Assembly (NCBI GenBank): GCA_016783905.1
Contig: JADHVQ010000013.1
Coordinates: 1 to 41,029, forward strand
From: Bacteroidales bacterium
GTDB taxonomy: Bacteria; Bacteroidota; Bacteroidia; Bacteroidales; FEN-979
Direction of reading: 5' to 3'
Length of the DNA stretch: 41,029 bases
The translations under genes were made by a program, and so were the position numbers. This document shows, one piece after another, positions 1 to 6,988 of this stretch. Below the pieces are notes generated by a model. That model saw nothing but the letters and a program-made list of their open reading frames with translations, did not search any database and had not been told where the DNA came from. Position 1 is the first letter of the stretch. Each line of letters starts with the position of its first letter.

Positions 1-782
1 AACACATGATCCGTGCGATGATCAAGATGATTGAGGTGCGGAAAACCTGGTTTCCGCCGGCCCTTAAGATGGTGATCTGCATACCATCCGGGATTACAGA
101 GGTGGAAGAGCGGGCCGTGAAAGATTCGGCCGAACAGGCGGGGGCCAAAGAGGTACGGTTGATTCATGAACCGATGGCAGCCGCTATCGGGATCGGGATC
201 GATGTACTGGAACCCATCGGCAACATGGTCATTGATATCGGCGGTGGTACCACAGAGATTGCAGTGATTGCCCTGGGTGGTATTGTCAACAACAAATCCA
301 TAAGGATTGCCGGTGACGAATTCGACGCCGACATCGGGGAATACATGCGCAAACAGCATAACATCAACGTGGGAGAACGTACAGCCGAACGGATCAAGAT
401 AGAAGTAGGGGCCGCACTTCCCGACATCGACAATCCGCCGGAAGAGTATGGCGTTCACGGGCGCGACCTCCTGACAGGCATTCCCAAAGAGGTGATTGTG
501 AACCACGCCGAAATTGCCCACGCACTGGATAAATCGATTGCCAAGATCGAAGCAGCCGTGCTGAACGCCCTGGAGATGACCCCCCCGGAGCTTGCTTCCG
601 ATATCTATGAAACAGGGATTTACCTGACCGGTGGTGGGGCATTGCTGCGCGGACTGGACAAACGGTTGCACCTGAAGACGAAGCTGAAGGTATTTGTAGC
701 CGAGGATCCTTTACGGGCTGTAGCGAGGGGAACAGGTATTGCCTTGAAAAACTTTGATAAGTTCACCTTCCTGATCAAGTAA
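1..782 (+). CDS. mreB: Rod shape-determining protein MreB, 3' part (5' end outside window)
   Basis: Actin-like ATPase that forms membrane-associated filaments and directs cell-wall synthesis along the side wall. About 259 codons are visible. The family is about 340 residues, so roughly the first 80, including the phosphate-1 loop, lie before the window. The frame is already open at the first base, so the ATG at 6 is internal. Visible family blocks are EPMAAAIGIGIDV, the phosphate-2 loop DIGGGTTEIAVI, the GERTAERIKIEVGAA helix, and the adenosine motif TGGGALLRGLDKRL near the end. It ends 8 bp before mreC, so the two are almost certainly one operon. Identity is very secure. Confidence 0.97.
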   Translation, partial: HMIRAMIKMIEVRKTWFPPALKMVICIPSGITEVEERAVKDSAEQAGAKEVRLIHEPMAAAIGIGIDVLEPIGNMVIDIGGGTTEIAVIALGGIVNNKSIRIAGDEFDADIGEYMRKQHNINVGERTAERIKIEVGAALPDIDNPPEEYGVHGRDLLTGIPKEVIVNHAEIAHALDKSIAKIEAAVLNALEMTPPELASDIYETGIYLTGGGALLRGLDKRLHLKTKLKVFVAEDPLRAVARGTGIALKNFDKFTFLIK

Positions 783-790
783 ATACACCC

Positions 791-1621
791 ATGCGAAACC
801 TCATTCTCTTCTTCCGGAAGAACTATTTCATTTTTCTTTTCCTGCTTCTGGAGGTAGTTTCGCTGATCTTTTTTTTTCGTACCAACAACTATCAGAACGC
901 GGCTATGTTCGACTGGACCTTTGCCATTTCAGGGGTTATTAATTCAACCTACCGCGATATCACCGAGTATTTTTCTCTGAAACGTACAAATTTAATCCTG
1001 AGCGAAGAAAATGCCATCCTTCAAGCCCGGATGCCGGAAGCACTTTATCTGACCGATACGGTCGTTTTCTCACGAAGCGATTCCCTCTTGCAGTCAGAAT
1101 ACAGGTTCATCAACGCCAGGGTAATCAGCAACACCACCAACAGGCGAAACAATTTCCAGATGATCAACAAAGGAGCACTACACGGGATTGAACCTCACAT
1201 GGGTGTAATCATTGGTAATAAAATCGTGGGACAGGTAGTTGGTGTTTCACGTCACTTCAGCTGGATCCTCTCCATGCTTCACAAAGAGAGTAAGATATCT
1301 GCCAAATTCCTGAAGAACAATCAACTGGTCAGTGTTGAGTGGCCGGGAGGTGATTTCCGGACCGGTATCGTCAAAGAGATCCCTAAACATCTGCTGGTAC
1401 TGCCAGGGGATACCATCGTTACAAGCGGGAATTCTGAAGTTTTCCCAAATGGGATCCTGATTGGCACCATCGAACATCTGAACGAAAAACGGGATGAAAA
1501 TTTCAATACAGCCACGCTGACCTTTCTAACAGACTTTAACAGCCTGGGATATGTTGAGGTAGTAGTGGATATGTTCCGGGAGGAGAAAGAGCAACTGAAG
1601 GCCTCATTTAAGGAATTATGA
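791..1621 (+). CDS. mreC: Rod shape-determining protein MreC
   Basis: Bitopic membrane protein of the elongasome that links MreB filaments to periplasmic wall enzymes. It has 276 residues, normal for the family. It starts with a short basic cytoplasmic end and one membrane helix (about residues 10-28, rich in Phe/Leu), then a heptad-like coiled coil (about 65-85). The beta-rich MreC core contains the blocks INKGALHGIEPHMGVI, VVGVSRHFSWIL and VTSGNSEVFPNGILIGTI. The start is 8 bp after the mreB stop, and the last codons overlap mreD by an ATGA junction, which indicates translational coupling. Confidence 0.93.
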   Translation: MRNLILFFRKNYFIFLFLLLEVVSLIFFFRTNNYQNAAMFDWTFAISGVINSTYRDITEYFSLKRTNLILSEENAILQARMPEALYLTDTVVFSRSDSLLQSEYRFINARVISNTTNRRNNFQMINKGALHGIEPHMGVIIGNKIVGQVVGVSRHFSWILSMLHKESKISAKFLKNNQLVSVEWPGGDFRTGIVKEIPKHLLVLPGDTIVTSGNSEVFPNGILIGTIEHLNEKRDENFNTATLTFLTDFNSLGYVEVVVDMFREEKEQLKASFKEL

Positions 1622-2139
1622 CCAATCTTGTCGTCCGAAATAGTGTCCGTTTCCTGTTTCTTGTCCTATTTCAGGTCCTGATCCTGAACCACATCAACCT
1701 GGGAGGCTATACCAACCCTTATTTATACATCTATTTTATCCTGCTTCTTCCCTTTGCTACTCCAAGATGGATGCTGCTGATCCTGGCGTTTATCCTGGGT
1801 CTCTCCATCGATTTTTTTACCAACACGTTGGGATTGAATGCAGCCGCCACGGTATTGATAGCCTTTTGTCGCCCCTATGTCATTCGCGCTATTTCCCATG
1901 AACCTGAAGAAGAGCTCGGCATCCAACCGTCACTGAGGATTCAGGGCTTTAAGTGGTTTTTCTTCTATTCAGCCATCCTTGTTTTGATCCATCACGTTGC
2001 TCTCTTTTACTTAGAGATCTTTCGACTCACAGAATTTTTTCAAACCTTACTGCGCGTCGTTGTCAGTTCCGTTTTCACCCTGGCATTGATATTTCTGAGC
2101 GAGTTGCTGTTTTATTCGAGGAGGAAAGCGAGAAGATAA
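1618..2139 (+). CDS. mreD: Rod shape-determining protein MreD
   Basis: Small polytopic inner-membrane partner of MreC. It has 173 residues with about five to six hydrophobic helices, including segments near 12-28, 38-55, 58-75, 105-130 and 140-160. The block PRWMLLILAFILGLSIDFF matches the conserved MreD centre with its Gly and Asp. Sequence conservation in this family is low, so the call rests on topology, length and position right after mreC with a 4-bp overlap. In most Bacteroidota the operon continues with a class B PBP2 (mrdA) and rodA. Here it ends at a repeat block and a tRNA on the opposite strand. Confidence 0.88.
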   Translation: MTNLVVRNSVRFLFLVLFQVLILNHINLGGYTNPYLYIYFILLLPFATPRWMLLILAFILGLSIDFFTNTLGLNAAATVLIAFCRPYVIRAISHEPEEELGIQPSLRIQGFKWFFFYSAILVLIHHVALFYLEIFRLTEFFQTLLRVVVSSVFTLALIFLSELLFYSRRKARR

Positions 2140-2144
2140 ACGAG

Positions 2145-2220
2145 TTGGCAGTTGGCAATTGGCAATTGGCAATTTCACCATTTCACCATCTCACCATCTC
2201 ACCACCTCACTACACCACCA
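2145..2220. repeat. Composite tandem repeat: 7-bp block then 8-bp block
   Basis: Just after the mreD stop, the 7-bp unit TTGGCAR runs about four times (2145-2172). It is followed by about five copies of the 8-bp unit TCACCATY (about 2174-2213). The same two blocks in the same order occur inside gltX (5075-5164). No gene fits here. Function unknown. Confidence 0.85.
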
Positions 2221-2239
2221 CAATACCCATCATGCAAAC

Positions 2240-2267
2240 AACCCGCTAGTTGCTTCACTAACGGGTT
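2240..2267 (-). terminator. Hairpin downstream of tRNA-Cys, possible terminator
   Basis: Inverted repeat with arms AACCCGTTAGT and AACTAGCGGGTT (minus strand) and a 5-nt loop, 16 bp beyond the tRNA-Cys 3' end. The stem is strong, but only a short GTTTG follows instead of a clean T-run, so termination is plausible but not certain. It could also stop readthrough from mreBCD on the other strand. Confidence 0.5.
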
Positions 2268-2282
2268 GCTGTCATCGGGAGG

Positions 2283-2353
2283 AGGTCTCGAGCGGATTCG
2301 AACCGCTGTATACGGTTTTGCAGACCGCCGCCTAGCCACTCGGCCACGAGACC
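2283..2353 (-). tRNA. tRNA-Cys (GCA)
   Basis: The cloverleaf reads on the minus strand. The acceptor stem is GGTCTCG/CGAGACC. The anticodon stem GCGGT/ACCGT encloses loop CTGCAAA with anticodon GCA. The T-arm contains GGTTCGAATCC. Position 73 is U, the known cysteine identity base. The CCA tail is not encoded (CCT follows). Total 71 nt. Confidence 0.96.
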
Positions 2354-2364
2354 ATAAGCGGCCA

Positions 2365-2392
2365 CAAAAATACAAAAAAATCAAAGCGTCAA
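2365..2392 (-). promoter_or_regulatory. Bacteroidota-type promoter of tRNA-Cys
   Basis: On the minus strand, TATTTTTG (2365-2372) matches the TAnnTTTG -7 element. A TTG lies 17 nt upstream (2390-2392). The predicted start falls a few bases before the tRNA 5' end at 2353. The promoter lies inside the last codons of folB. Confidence 0.65.
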
Positions 2393-2731
2393 CACACAGG
2401 TGACCTGTTTAACCTTTCCCCCAAGCGGAGGATTCATTTTGGAAATCTTTACGCGGGCGGTAGAAATTTCAGGAAAAGTTGATTTGACGGAGTCCAGGAT
2501 CCTGAACGCGACATTCTCAAGCAACTGGGATTTCTGCTCCATTTCATGATGAACAAGTCCGTAAACAGTCTGATAATTGATTGTATCTTCCAGATGATCA
2601 GATTGTTCTGCTTTCGAAGTATTCATATCCAATTCCAGATCAACAATGAAGGTGGTTCCTATGATTTGCTCTTCATGAAAGCAGCCATGGTAAGCAAAGA
2701 ACTCCATCCCTTCCAGTAAGATTTTTCCCAT
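2381..2731 (-). CDS. folB: Dihydroneopterin aldolase FolB
   Basis: Converts 7,8-dihydroneopterin to 6-hydroxymethyl-7,8-dihydropterin and glycolaldehyde in folate synthesis. It is a cytoplasmic homo-oligomer. The protein is 116 residues, as expected. It opens with [20 protein letters not shown], the family's N-terminal strand with the F-x-x-HG block. It also has the [12 protein letters not shown] segment and the C-terminal [11 protein letters not shown] strand with the conserved Lys and Pro. A longer frame opens 48 bp upstream, but those residues cover the promoter region and lack homology, so the ATG at 2731 is chosen. It is divergent from glnS, about 100 bp away. Confidence 0.93.
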   Translation of the reverse strand: MGKILLEGMEFFAYHGCFHEEQIIGTTFIVDLELDMNTSKAEQSDHLEDTINYQTVYGLVHHEMEQKSQLLENVAFRILDSVKSTFPEISTARVKISKMNPPLGGKVKQVTCVLTL

Positions 2732-2797
2732 GATCGTTTTTTTCGTTCCGAATATACGAAATACAGCGGAAAAGAGCAAAAATTACTTAAAATTATT

Positions 2798-2805
2798 TAA
2801 GTTTG
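2798..2805 (+). promoter_or_regulatory. Candidate -7 element for glnS
   Basis: TAAGTTTG matches TAnnTTTG and lies 29 bp before the chosen glnS ATG. An exact -33 TTG is not clear in the A/T-rich sequence upstream. Confidence 0.5.
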
Positions 2806-2834
2806 CCGCCAGTTTTCAGATCATTGATAAGGTA

Positions 2835-4538
2835 ATGGAAGAGAAGAAAAGCAAGGGAGAAGAGAAGCCCGCCCGCTCCTTGAATTTCATTGAAGAGATC
2901 ATTGAGGAGGATATCCGGAAGGGAAAGAACGATGGACGCATACATACCCGATTTCCACCTGAACCGAATGGATATTTACATATAGGTCATGCCAAATCGA
3001 TTTGTCTGAATTTTGGCCTGGGAGCCAGGTACCATGGCATGACAAACCTGAGGTTTGATGATACCAATCCGGTCAAGGAGGAAGTAGAGTATGTGGATTC
3101 GATCATGGAAGATGTGCACTGGCTGGGATTTGATTGGGGAAATCGACTATTTTATGCTTCCGATTACTTCGATCAGCTTTACGACTTTGCGGTCATCCTG
3201 ATCAGAAGAGGCAAAGCTTACGTTTGCGACATGCACGCTGAGGAGATCAGCGCCACCCGTGGCACCCCTACCCGTCCGGGGATTGAGAGCCCTTACCGAA
3301 ACAGGACAATGGAAGAAAACCTGGATCTGTTTACCCGGATGCGGGCCGGAGAGTTTCCGGACGGGGCCAGGGTATTAAGGGCAAAAATAGACATGGCCTC
3401 GCCAAACATGCACATACGGGACCCCATCCTTTACCGGATCCTCCATGCTTCACATCACCGGACAGGAGATGCCTGGTGCATTTACCCCATGTATGACTTT
3501 GCCCATGGGCAATCAGATTCAATTGAGCGAATTACACACTCCATCTGTACCCTCGAATTCGAAGTTCATCGTCCGTTGTACGACTGGCTGATCCGGGAAA
3601 TAGGGATCTATGCCCCGCGGCAGATCGAGTTTGCACGTTTAAACCTCAGCTATACAGTCATGAGCAAGCGTAAATTGCTTGAATTGGTAAAGGAAAAACA
3701 TGTCAGTGGGTGGGATGATCCAAGGATGCCTACGATTTCGGGATTACGGAGACGGGGGTATACGCCGGAATCGATCCGCAACTTTGCAGAAATCATAGGC
3801 GTGGCTAAGCGAGATAACATGATCGATGTCAGCCTGCTGGAGTTTTGTATCCGGGAAGACCTGAACAAACGTGCCATCCGGGTTATGGGGGTGCTCAACC
3901 CGGTCAGGGTTATAATTGATAACTTCCCGGATGACCAGGTGGAGGAGATGGAAGCGGTGAACAACCCGGAAGATCCTGCAGCCGGCACCCGTCGCGTTCC
4001 TTTTTCAAAGGAACTGTACATTGAGCGTGAGGACTTCATGGAAGATCCGCCCAATAAATTTTTCAGGTTGGCACCAGGAAGAGAGGTTCGGCTCCGTTCG
4101 GCCTTTATCATCACGTGTGAATCGGTTGAGAAAAACCCGGAAACCGGCGAAATCACCGTGATCCACTGTACATACGATCCCATGACCCGCAGCGGCATGC
4201 CCGAGAGCAACCGGAAAGTCAAAGGAACCCTCCACTGGGTGTCTGCCCGGCATGCCGTTGTAAGTGAAGTGAGACTTTACGATCGCCTCTTTTGTGTTCC
4301 CAACCCTGATGATCCTGAGGAGGGAAAAACGTTCAAAGATTACCTGAATCCTGATTCGTTGAAAGTGGTAAAGGGATTCCTGGAACCTTCAATCCGGGAT
4401 GCAAAGGCAGGAAATAAATTTCAGTTTGAACGATTGGGCTACTTTGTGGTGGATATAGACAGCCATCCCGGGGCGCTGGTTTTTAACCGGGTTGTACCAC
4501 TCCGCGACTCCTGGTCCAGGGCGGAGAATCAAAAATAA
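2835..4538 (+). CDS. glnS: Glutaminyl-tRNA synthetase
   Basis: Class I synthetase that charges tRNA-Gln with glutamine. It has 567 residues, close to the usual 550-560. The HIGH motif is [12 protein letters not shown] (about residue 45) and the KMSKS-type motif is VMSKRKL (about 276). The block [16 protein letters not shown] and the two-domain C-terminal anticodon-binding beta-barrel (about 345-560) complete the family pattern. The frame opens 105 bp earlier, but those residues come from the promoter region. The chosen ATG precedes [11 protein letters not shown] and the conserved [11 protein letters not shown]. Its cognate tRNA-Gln begins 42 bp downstream on the same strand with its own promoter. 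Confidence 0.96.
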   Translation: MEEKKSKGEEKPARSLNFIEEIIEEDIRKGKNDGRIHTRFPPEPNGYLHIGHAKSICLNFGLGARYHGMTNLRFDDTNPVKEEVEYVDSIMEDVHWLGFDWGNRLFYASDYFDQLYDFAVILIRRGKAYVCDMHAEEISATRGTPTRPGIESPYRNRTMEENLDLFTRMRAGEFPDGARVLRAKIDMASPNMHIRDPILYRILHASHHRTGDAWCIYPMYDFAHGQSDSIERITHSICTLEFEVHRPLYDWLIREIGIYAPRQIEFARLNLSYTVMSKRKLLELVKEKHVSGWDDPRMPTISGLRRRGYTPESIRNFAEIIGVAKRDNMIDVSLLEFCIREDLNKRAIRVMGVLNPVRVIIDNFPDDQVEEMEAVNNPEDPAAGTRRVPFSKELYIEREDFMEDPPNKFFRLAPGREVRLRSAFIITCESVEKNPETGEITVIHCTYDPMTRSGMPESNRKVKGTLHWVSARHAVVSEVRLYDRLFCVPNPDDPEEGKTFKDYLNPDSLKVVKGFLEPSIRDAKAGNKFQFERLGYFVVDIDSHPGALVFNRVVPLRDSWSRAENQK

Positions 4539-4570
4539 TTTGTGTAATTTTTCAAACTCTTTTACCTTTG
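4539..4570 (+). promoter_or_regulatory. Promoter of tRNA-Gln
   Basis: Textbook Bacteroidota spacing: TTTG at 4539-4542, 20 nt gap, TACCTTTG at 4563-4570. The predicted start is a few bases before the tRNA at 4581. It begins immediately after the glnS stop codon. Confidence 0.75.
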
Positions 4571-4580
4571 CACCCCCAAG

Positions 4581-4653
4581 TGTCCGATGGTGTAACTGGC
4601 AACACGTCTGACTCTGGATCAGAAGAGTCCAGGTTCGACCCCTGGTCGGACAA
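4581..4653 (+). tRNA. tRNA-Gln (CTG)
   Basis: The acceptor stem is TGTCCGA/TCGGACA with a U1-A72 pair typical of tRNA-Gln. The anticodon stem TCTGA/TCAGA encloses loop CTCTGGA with anticodon CTG (reads CAG). The T-arm contains AGGTTCGACCCCT. A is the discriminator and CCA is not encoded. Total 73 nt. Confidence 0.96.
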
Positions 4654-4665
4654 CATGGCGCACCC

Positions 4666-4700
4666 AAGTAAGGGCAATTCATGAATTGCCCCTACTTTTT
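4666..4700 (+). terminator. 32-bp palindrome with T-run; terminator of tRNA-Gln overlapping the gltX 3' end
   Basis: Arms AAGTAAGGGCAATTCA and TGAATTGCCCCTACTT are complementary at 15 of 16 positions with no loop and are followed by TTTTT on the plus strand. It lies 13 bp after tRNA-Gln, as expected for an intrinsic terminator. The gltX stop codon (4679-4681, minus strand) sits at its centre, so the last seven gltX codons are made from palindrome sequence. Confidence 0.65.
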
Positions 4701-6271
4701 CCGGTTTTTATCCTAGAGATGAAATTCTCTTTTCCAATCACTTCTGCGATCTCCATCAAACCCGGACCTTGATTGGATCCGACCACGAGCAAGCGTAACG
4801 GCATCATCAATTGCCCCATTTTCACCCCGGTGCGTCCAGTGAAATCCTGTACAAGCTGAAGGATGGACTCGCTGGTCCACACCCTTAACTGCTCTGCTTC
4901 GGCCGTAAAACTGGTGACTAGCTGTGGGGTGTCAGGTTTCCAGACCTTCTCCCTGACCTGCAGATCATAGGATTCTGGAGCGAAGTAAAAAAACCATGCA
5001 TTGGTCCAGAGATCCGGGATCAGGGTGATACGGTCTTTAATCAGGGGAATGATTCGCCGGGCGTATACCAGATCAGAGAGCTGGTGAGCTGGCGAACGGG
5101 TGAACTGGTGAGTTGCTAACTGCAAACTGCCCATTGCCAACTGCGAACTGCCCACTGCCAGCTGAACCAGCATCTCCGCCAGCTCCTCATCAGGTAGATG
5201 GGCCAGGTACTGGTGATTGAACCACTTTGCCTTTTCAGGATCAAATTTGGAGCCGGATTTATGGATCCGTTCCAGAGAAAAGAGGTGAATAAGCTCCTCG
5301 AGGGAGAAGAGCTCCTGTTCAGTACCAGGATTCCAGCCTAACAGGGCCAGCATGTTGATAAAGGCAGACGGAAGGTAACCTTCTTCGCGAAATCCCCGGG
5401 AGACTTCTCCGGTATCAGGATCGGTCCACTGTAAGGGATAAACCGGAAATCCCAGGCGATCTCCATCGCGTTTGCTCAGTTTTCCGTGGCCATCAGGCTT
5501 CAGGATAAGAGGCAGGTGAGCAAACCGGGGCATCTCGCTCTCCCATCCGAAAAACCGGTAAAGAAGCAAATGCATCGGTGCGGAAGGAAGCCACTCCTCC
5601 CCTCTGATCACATGGGATATCTTCATCAGGTAGTCATCAACCACATTGGCCAGGTGATAGGTAGGGAGCCCGTCAGATTTAAACAACACTTTATCATCCA
5701 GGTTATCAGTGTGAACACTGACTTCCCCCCGGATGAGGTCATGAAATACCACCTCCTGGTTTTCCGGGATGAGAATACGGATCACAAAAGGGTCTCCCCT
5801 ATCCATCCGTTGGCGGACCTCTACTTCAGGAAGAGTCAAACTGTTTTTGAGCTGATTTCGCGAAGTGACGTTGTATTGAAACTGCTCTTGCCCCTCTTTC
5901 TGGTACTGGTGGCGGAGGTCATCCAGTTCCTCCGGTGTATCGAAAGCATAGTAAGCATGTCCGCGATCAACCAGCACCTGGACGTAGTTCCTGTAAACTT
6001 CATCGCGATCCGCCTGCCGGTATGGTGCAAAAGGGCCTCCCTTGTTCACGTCCTCGTCAGCCTCAAGGCCGCACCAACGAAGTGCTTCCAGAACGTACTC
6101 CTCTGCCCCCGGAACAAACCGGCTCTGATCAGTATCCTCAATACGAAGGATAAACGTTCCGTTATGTTGACGGGCAAAGAGGTAATTGTAGAGAGCGGTC
6201 CTGATACCTCCAAGGTGCAGGGGACCTGTTGGGCTTGGGGCAAACCTTACGCGAATCGGCTGATCGTTCAT
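4679..6271 (-). CDS. gltX: Glutamyl-tRNA synthetase
   Basis: Class I synthetase charging tRNA-Glu, 530 residues. The HIGH-type motif is APSPTGPLHLGGIRTALYN (about residues 11-29) and the KMSKS-type motif is KLSKRDGDRLG (about 265). The HVIRGEEWLPSAPMH block also matches. The protein is 20-25 residues longer than common Bacteroidota GltX. The excess maps to residues about 369-398, where the coding DNA is a 7-bp then 8-bp tandem repeat (5075-5164) giving QLAVGSSQLAMGSLQLA. This lies at the catalytic/anticodon-domain boundary region, so a functional enzyme is still expected. The last residues (GKSRGNS) come from a palindromic element. cysC ends 17 bp upstream on the same strand, so they may be cotranscribed. 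Confidence 0.95.
   Translation of the reverse strand: MNDQPIRVRFAPSPTGPLHLGGIRTALYNYLFARQHNGTFILRIEDTDQSRFVPGAEEYVLEALRWCGLEADEDVNKGGPFAPYRQADRDEVYRNYVQVLVDRGHAYYAFDTPEELDDLRHQYQKEGQEQFQYNVTSRNQLKNSLTLPEVEVRQRMDRGDPFVIRILIPENQEVVFHDLIRGEVSVHTDNLDDKVLFKSDGLPTYHLANVVDDYLMKISHVIRGEEWLPSAPMHLLLYRFFGWESEMPRFAHLPLILKPDGHGKLSKRDGDRLGFPVYPLQWTDPDTGEVSRGFREEGYLPSAFINMLALLGWNPGTEQELFSLEELIHLFSLERIHKSGSKFDPEKAKWFNHQYLAHLPDEELAEMLVQLAVGSSQLAMGSLQLATHQFTRSPAHQLSDLVYARRIIPLIKDRITLIPDLWTNAWFFYFAPESYDLQVREKVWKPDTPQLVTSFTAEAEQLRVWTSESILQLVQDFTGRTGVKMGQLMMPLRLLVVGSNQGPGLMEIAEVIGKENFISRIKTGKSRGNS
5075..5164 (-). repeat. In-frame 7-bp/8-bp tandem repeat inside gltX
   Basis: Read on the coding strand, heptamers such as TGGCAGT, GGGCAGT, TCGCAGT, TTGCAGT and TAGCAAC run seven times. 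They are followed by octamers TCACCAGT, TCACCCGT, TCGCCAGC and TCACCAGC. The order and units match the block after mreD (2145-2220). The insert is a multiple of three and has no stops in this frame. Confidence 0.85.
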
Positions 6272-6288
6272 GATAACTCCAATGGATA

Positions 6289-6885
6289 TTAAGCAGGCTT
6301 AAACTGAATTAAAGGGAGAATATATGCAATCATCCGTTGCATGGTCTGTTCAACCGTTTCAGTGGTAGTTTCAAGGATCAGATCAGGATGTTCGGGTTCT
6401 TCAAAGGGCGAATCGATGCCTGTAAAATCCTTGATTAATCCCTGACGCGCTTTGCGGTAAAATCCTTTTACATCACGCTCTTCACAAAGAGAGAGAGGAG
6501 CCTTAACAAAGACTTCGACAAACCTATCCGGGCCAATGATAGAGCGGGCCATATTCCGGATGACATGGGTGGGACTGATGAAGCAGTTGATGGTTATGAT
6601 TCCCGAGTAGTTATAGAGTGCATTCACTTCAGCAATCCGACGGATATTTTCGGTCCGGCCCTCCGTACTGAACGTGAGATCCCGGTTAAGACCCATTCGG
6701 ACATCGTCTCCATCGAGAAGTTGGATGAAAAAGCCCCGGTCAAAAAGCTCTTTTTCAAGAGCTAGGCCGAGCGTAGTTTTCCCTGCGCAAGACAACCCGG
6801 TCATCCAGACTGACATAGCGTGCTGGTGCAAACGAAACTCCTTTTTTTCCCTGGTGATTTTGGAACTAAAATACGAGTTAACCAT
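6289..6885 (-). CDS. cysC: Adenylyl-sulfate kinase CysC
   Basis: Phosphorylates adenosine 5'-phosphosulfate (APS) to PAPS using ATP, in sulfate activation. It has 198 residues, normal for the family. The P-loop reads GLSCAGKTT, where most homologues have GLSGSGKST. The block LLDGDDVRMGLNRDLTFS carries the APS-binding D-G-D-x-x-R. The usual AFISP appears as NCFISPTHVIRN, and FVEVFVKAPLSLCEERDVKG is typical. A frame opens 66 bp further upstream, but that part covers the promoter, so the ATG at 6885 is used. No sulfate adenylyltransferase (cysN/D) is adjacent. gltX follows by 17 bp. Confidence 0.93.
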   Translation of the reverse strand: MVNSYFSSKITREKKEFRLHQHAMSVWMTGLSCAGKTTLGLALEKELFDRGFFIQLLDGDDVRMGLNRDLTFSTEGRTENIRRIAEVNALYNYSGIITINCFISPTHVIRNMARSIIGPDRFVEVFVKAPLSLCEERDVKGFYRKARQGLIKDFTGIDSPFEEPEHPDLILETTTETVEQTMQRMIAYILPLIQFKPA

Positions 6886-6905
6886 GAGTTGATGATTGAA
6901 AGCTA

Positions 6906-6913
6906 CAAAAATA
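6906..6913 (-). promoter_or_regulatory. Candidate -7 element for cysC-gltX
   Basis: TATTTTTG on the minus strand matches TAnnTTTG and lies 20 bp before the cysC ATG. It stands back to back with the plus-strand element at 6924-6931, so both upstream regions overlap and the two divergent promoters may compete. Confidence 0.5.
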
Positions 6914-6923
6914 GGATAATTCC

Positions 6924-6931
6924 TAATTTTG
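6924..6931 (+). promoter_or_regulatory. Candidate -7 element for the DUF4175-like operon
   Basis: TAATTTTG matches TAnnTTTG. The predicted start is about 50 bp before the ATG at 6989. The nearest upstream TTG is 25 nt away, longer than ideal. Confidence 0.45.
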
Positions 6932-6988
6932 TAGTGGTTGAAATATTCCAATTCTCAAGACGTTATTTATTGGAAGAGAGGAGAAAAC

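Noticed and set aside
2731-2798. Promoter for folB (TATATTCG on the minus strand)
   Set aside because: It deviates from TAnnTTTG in the last part and no alternative is better; left out of the feature list.
5486-6292. 268-codon plus-strand frame opposite gltX
   Set aside because: Antisense of the strongly conserved GltX catalytic domain; no domain, no start signals.
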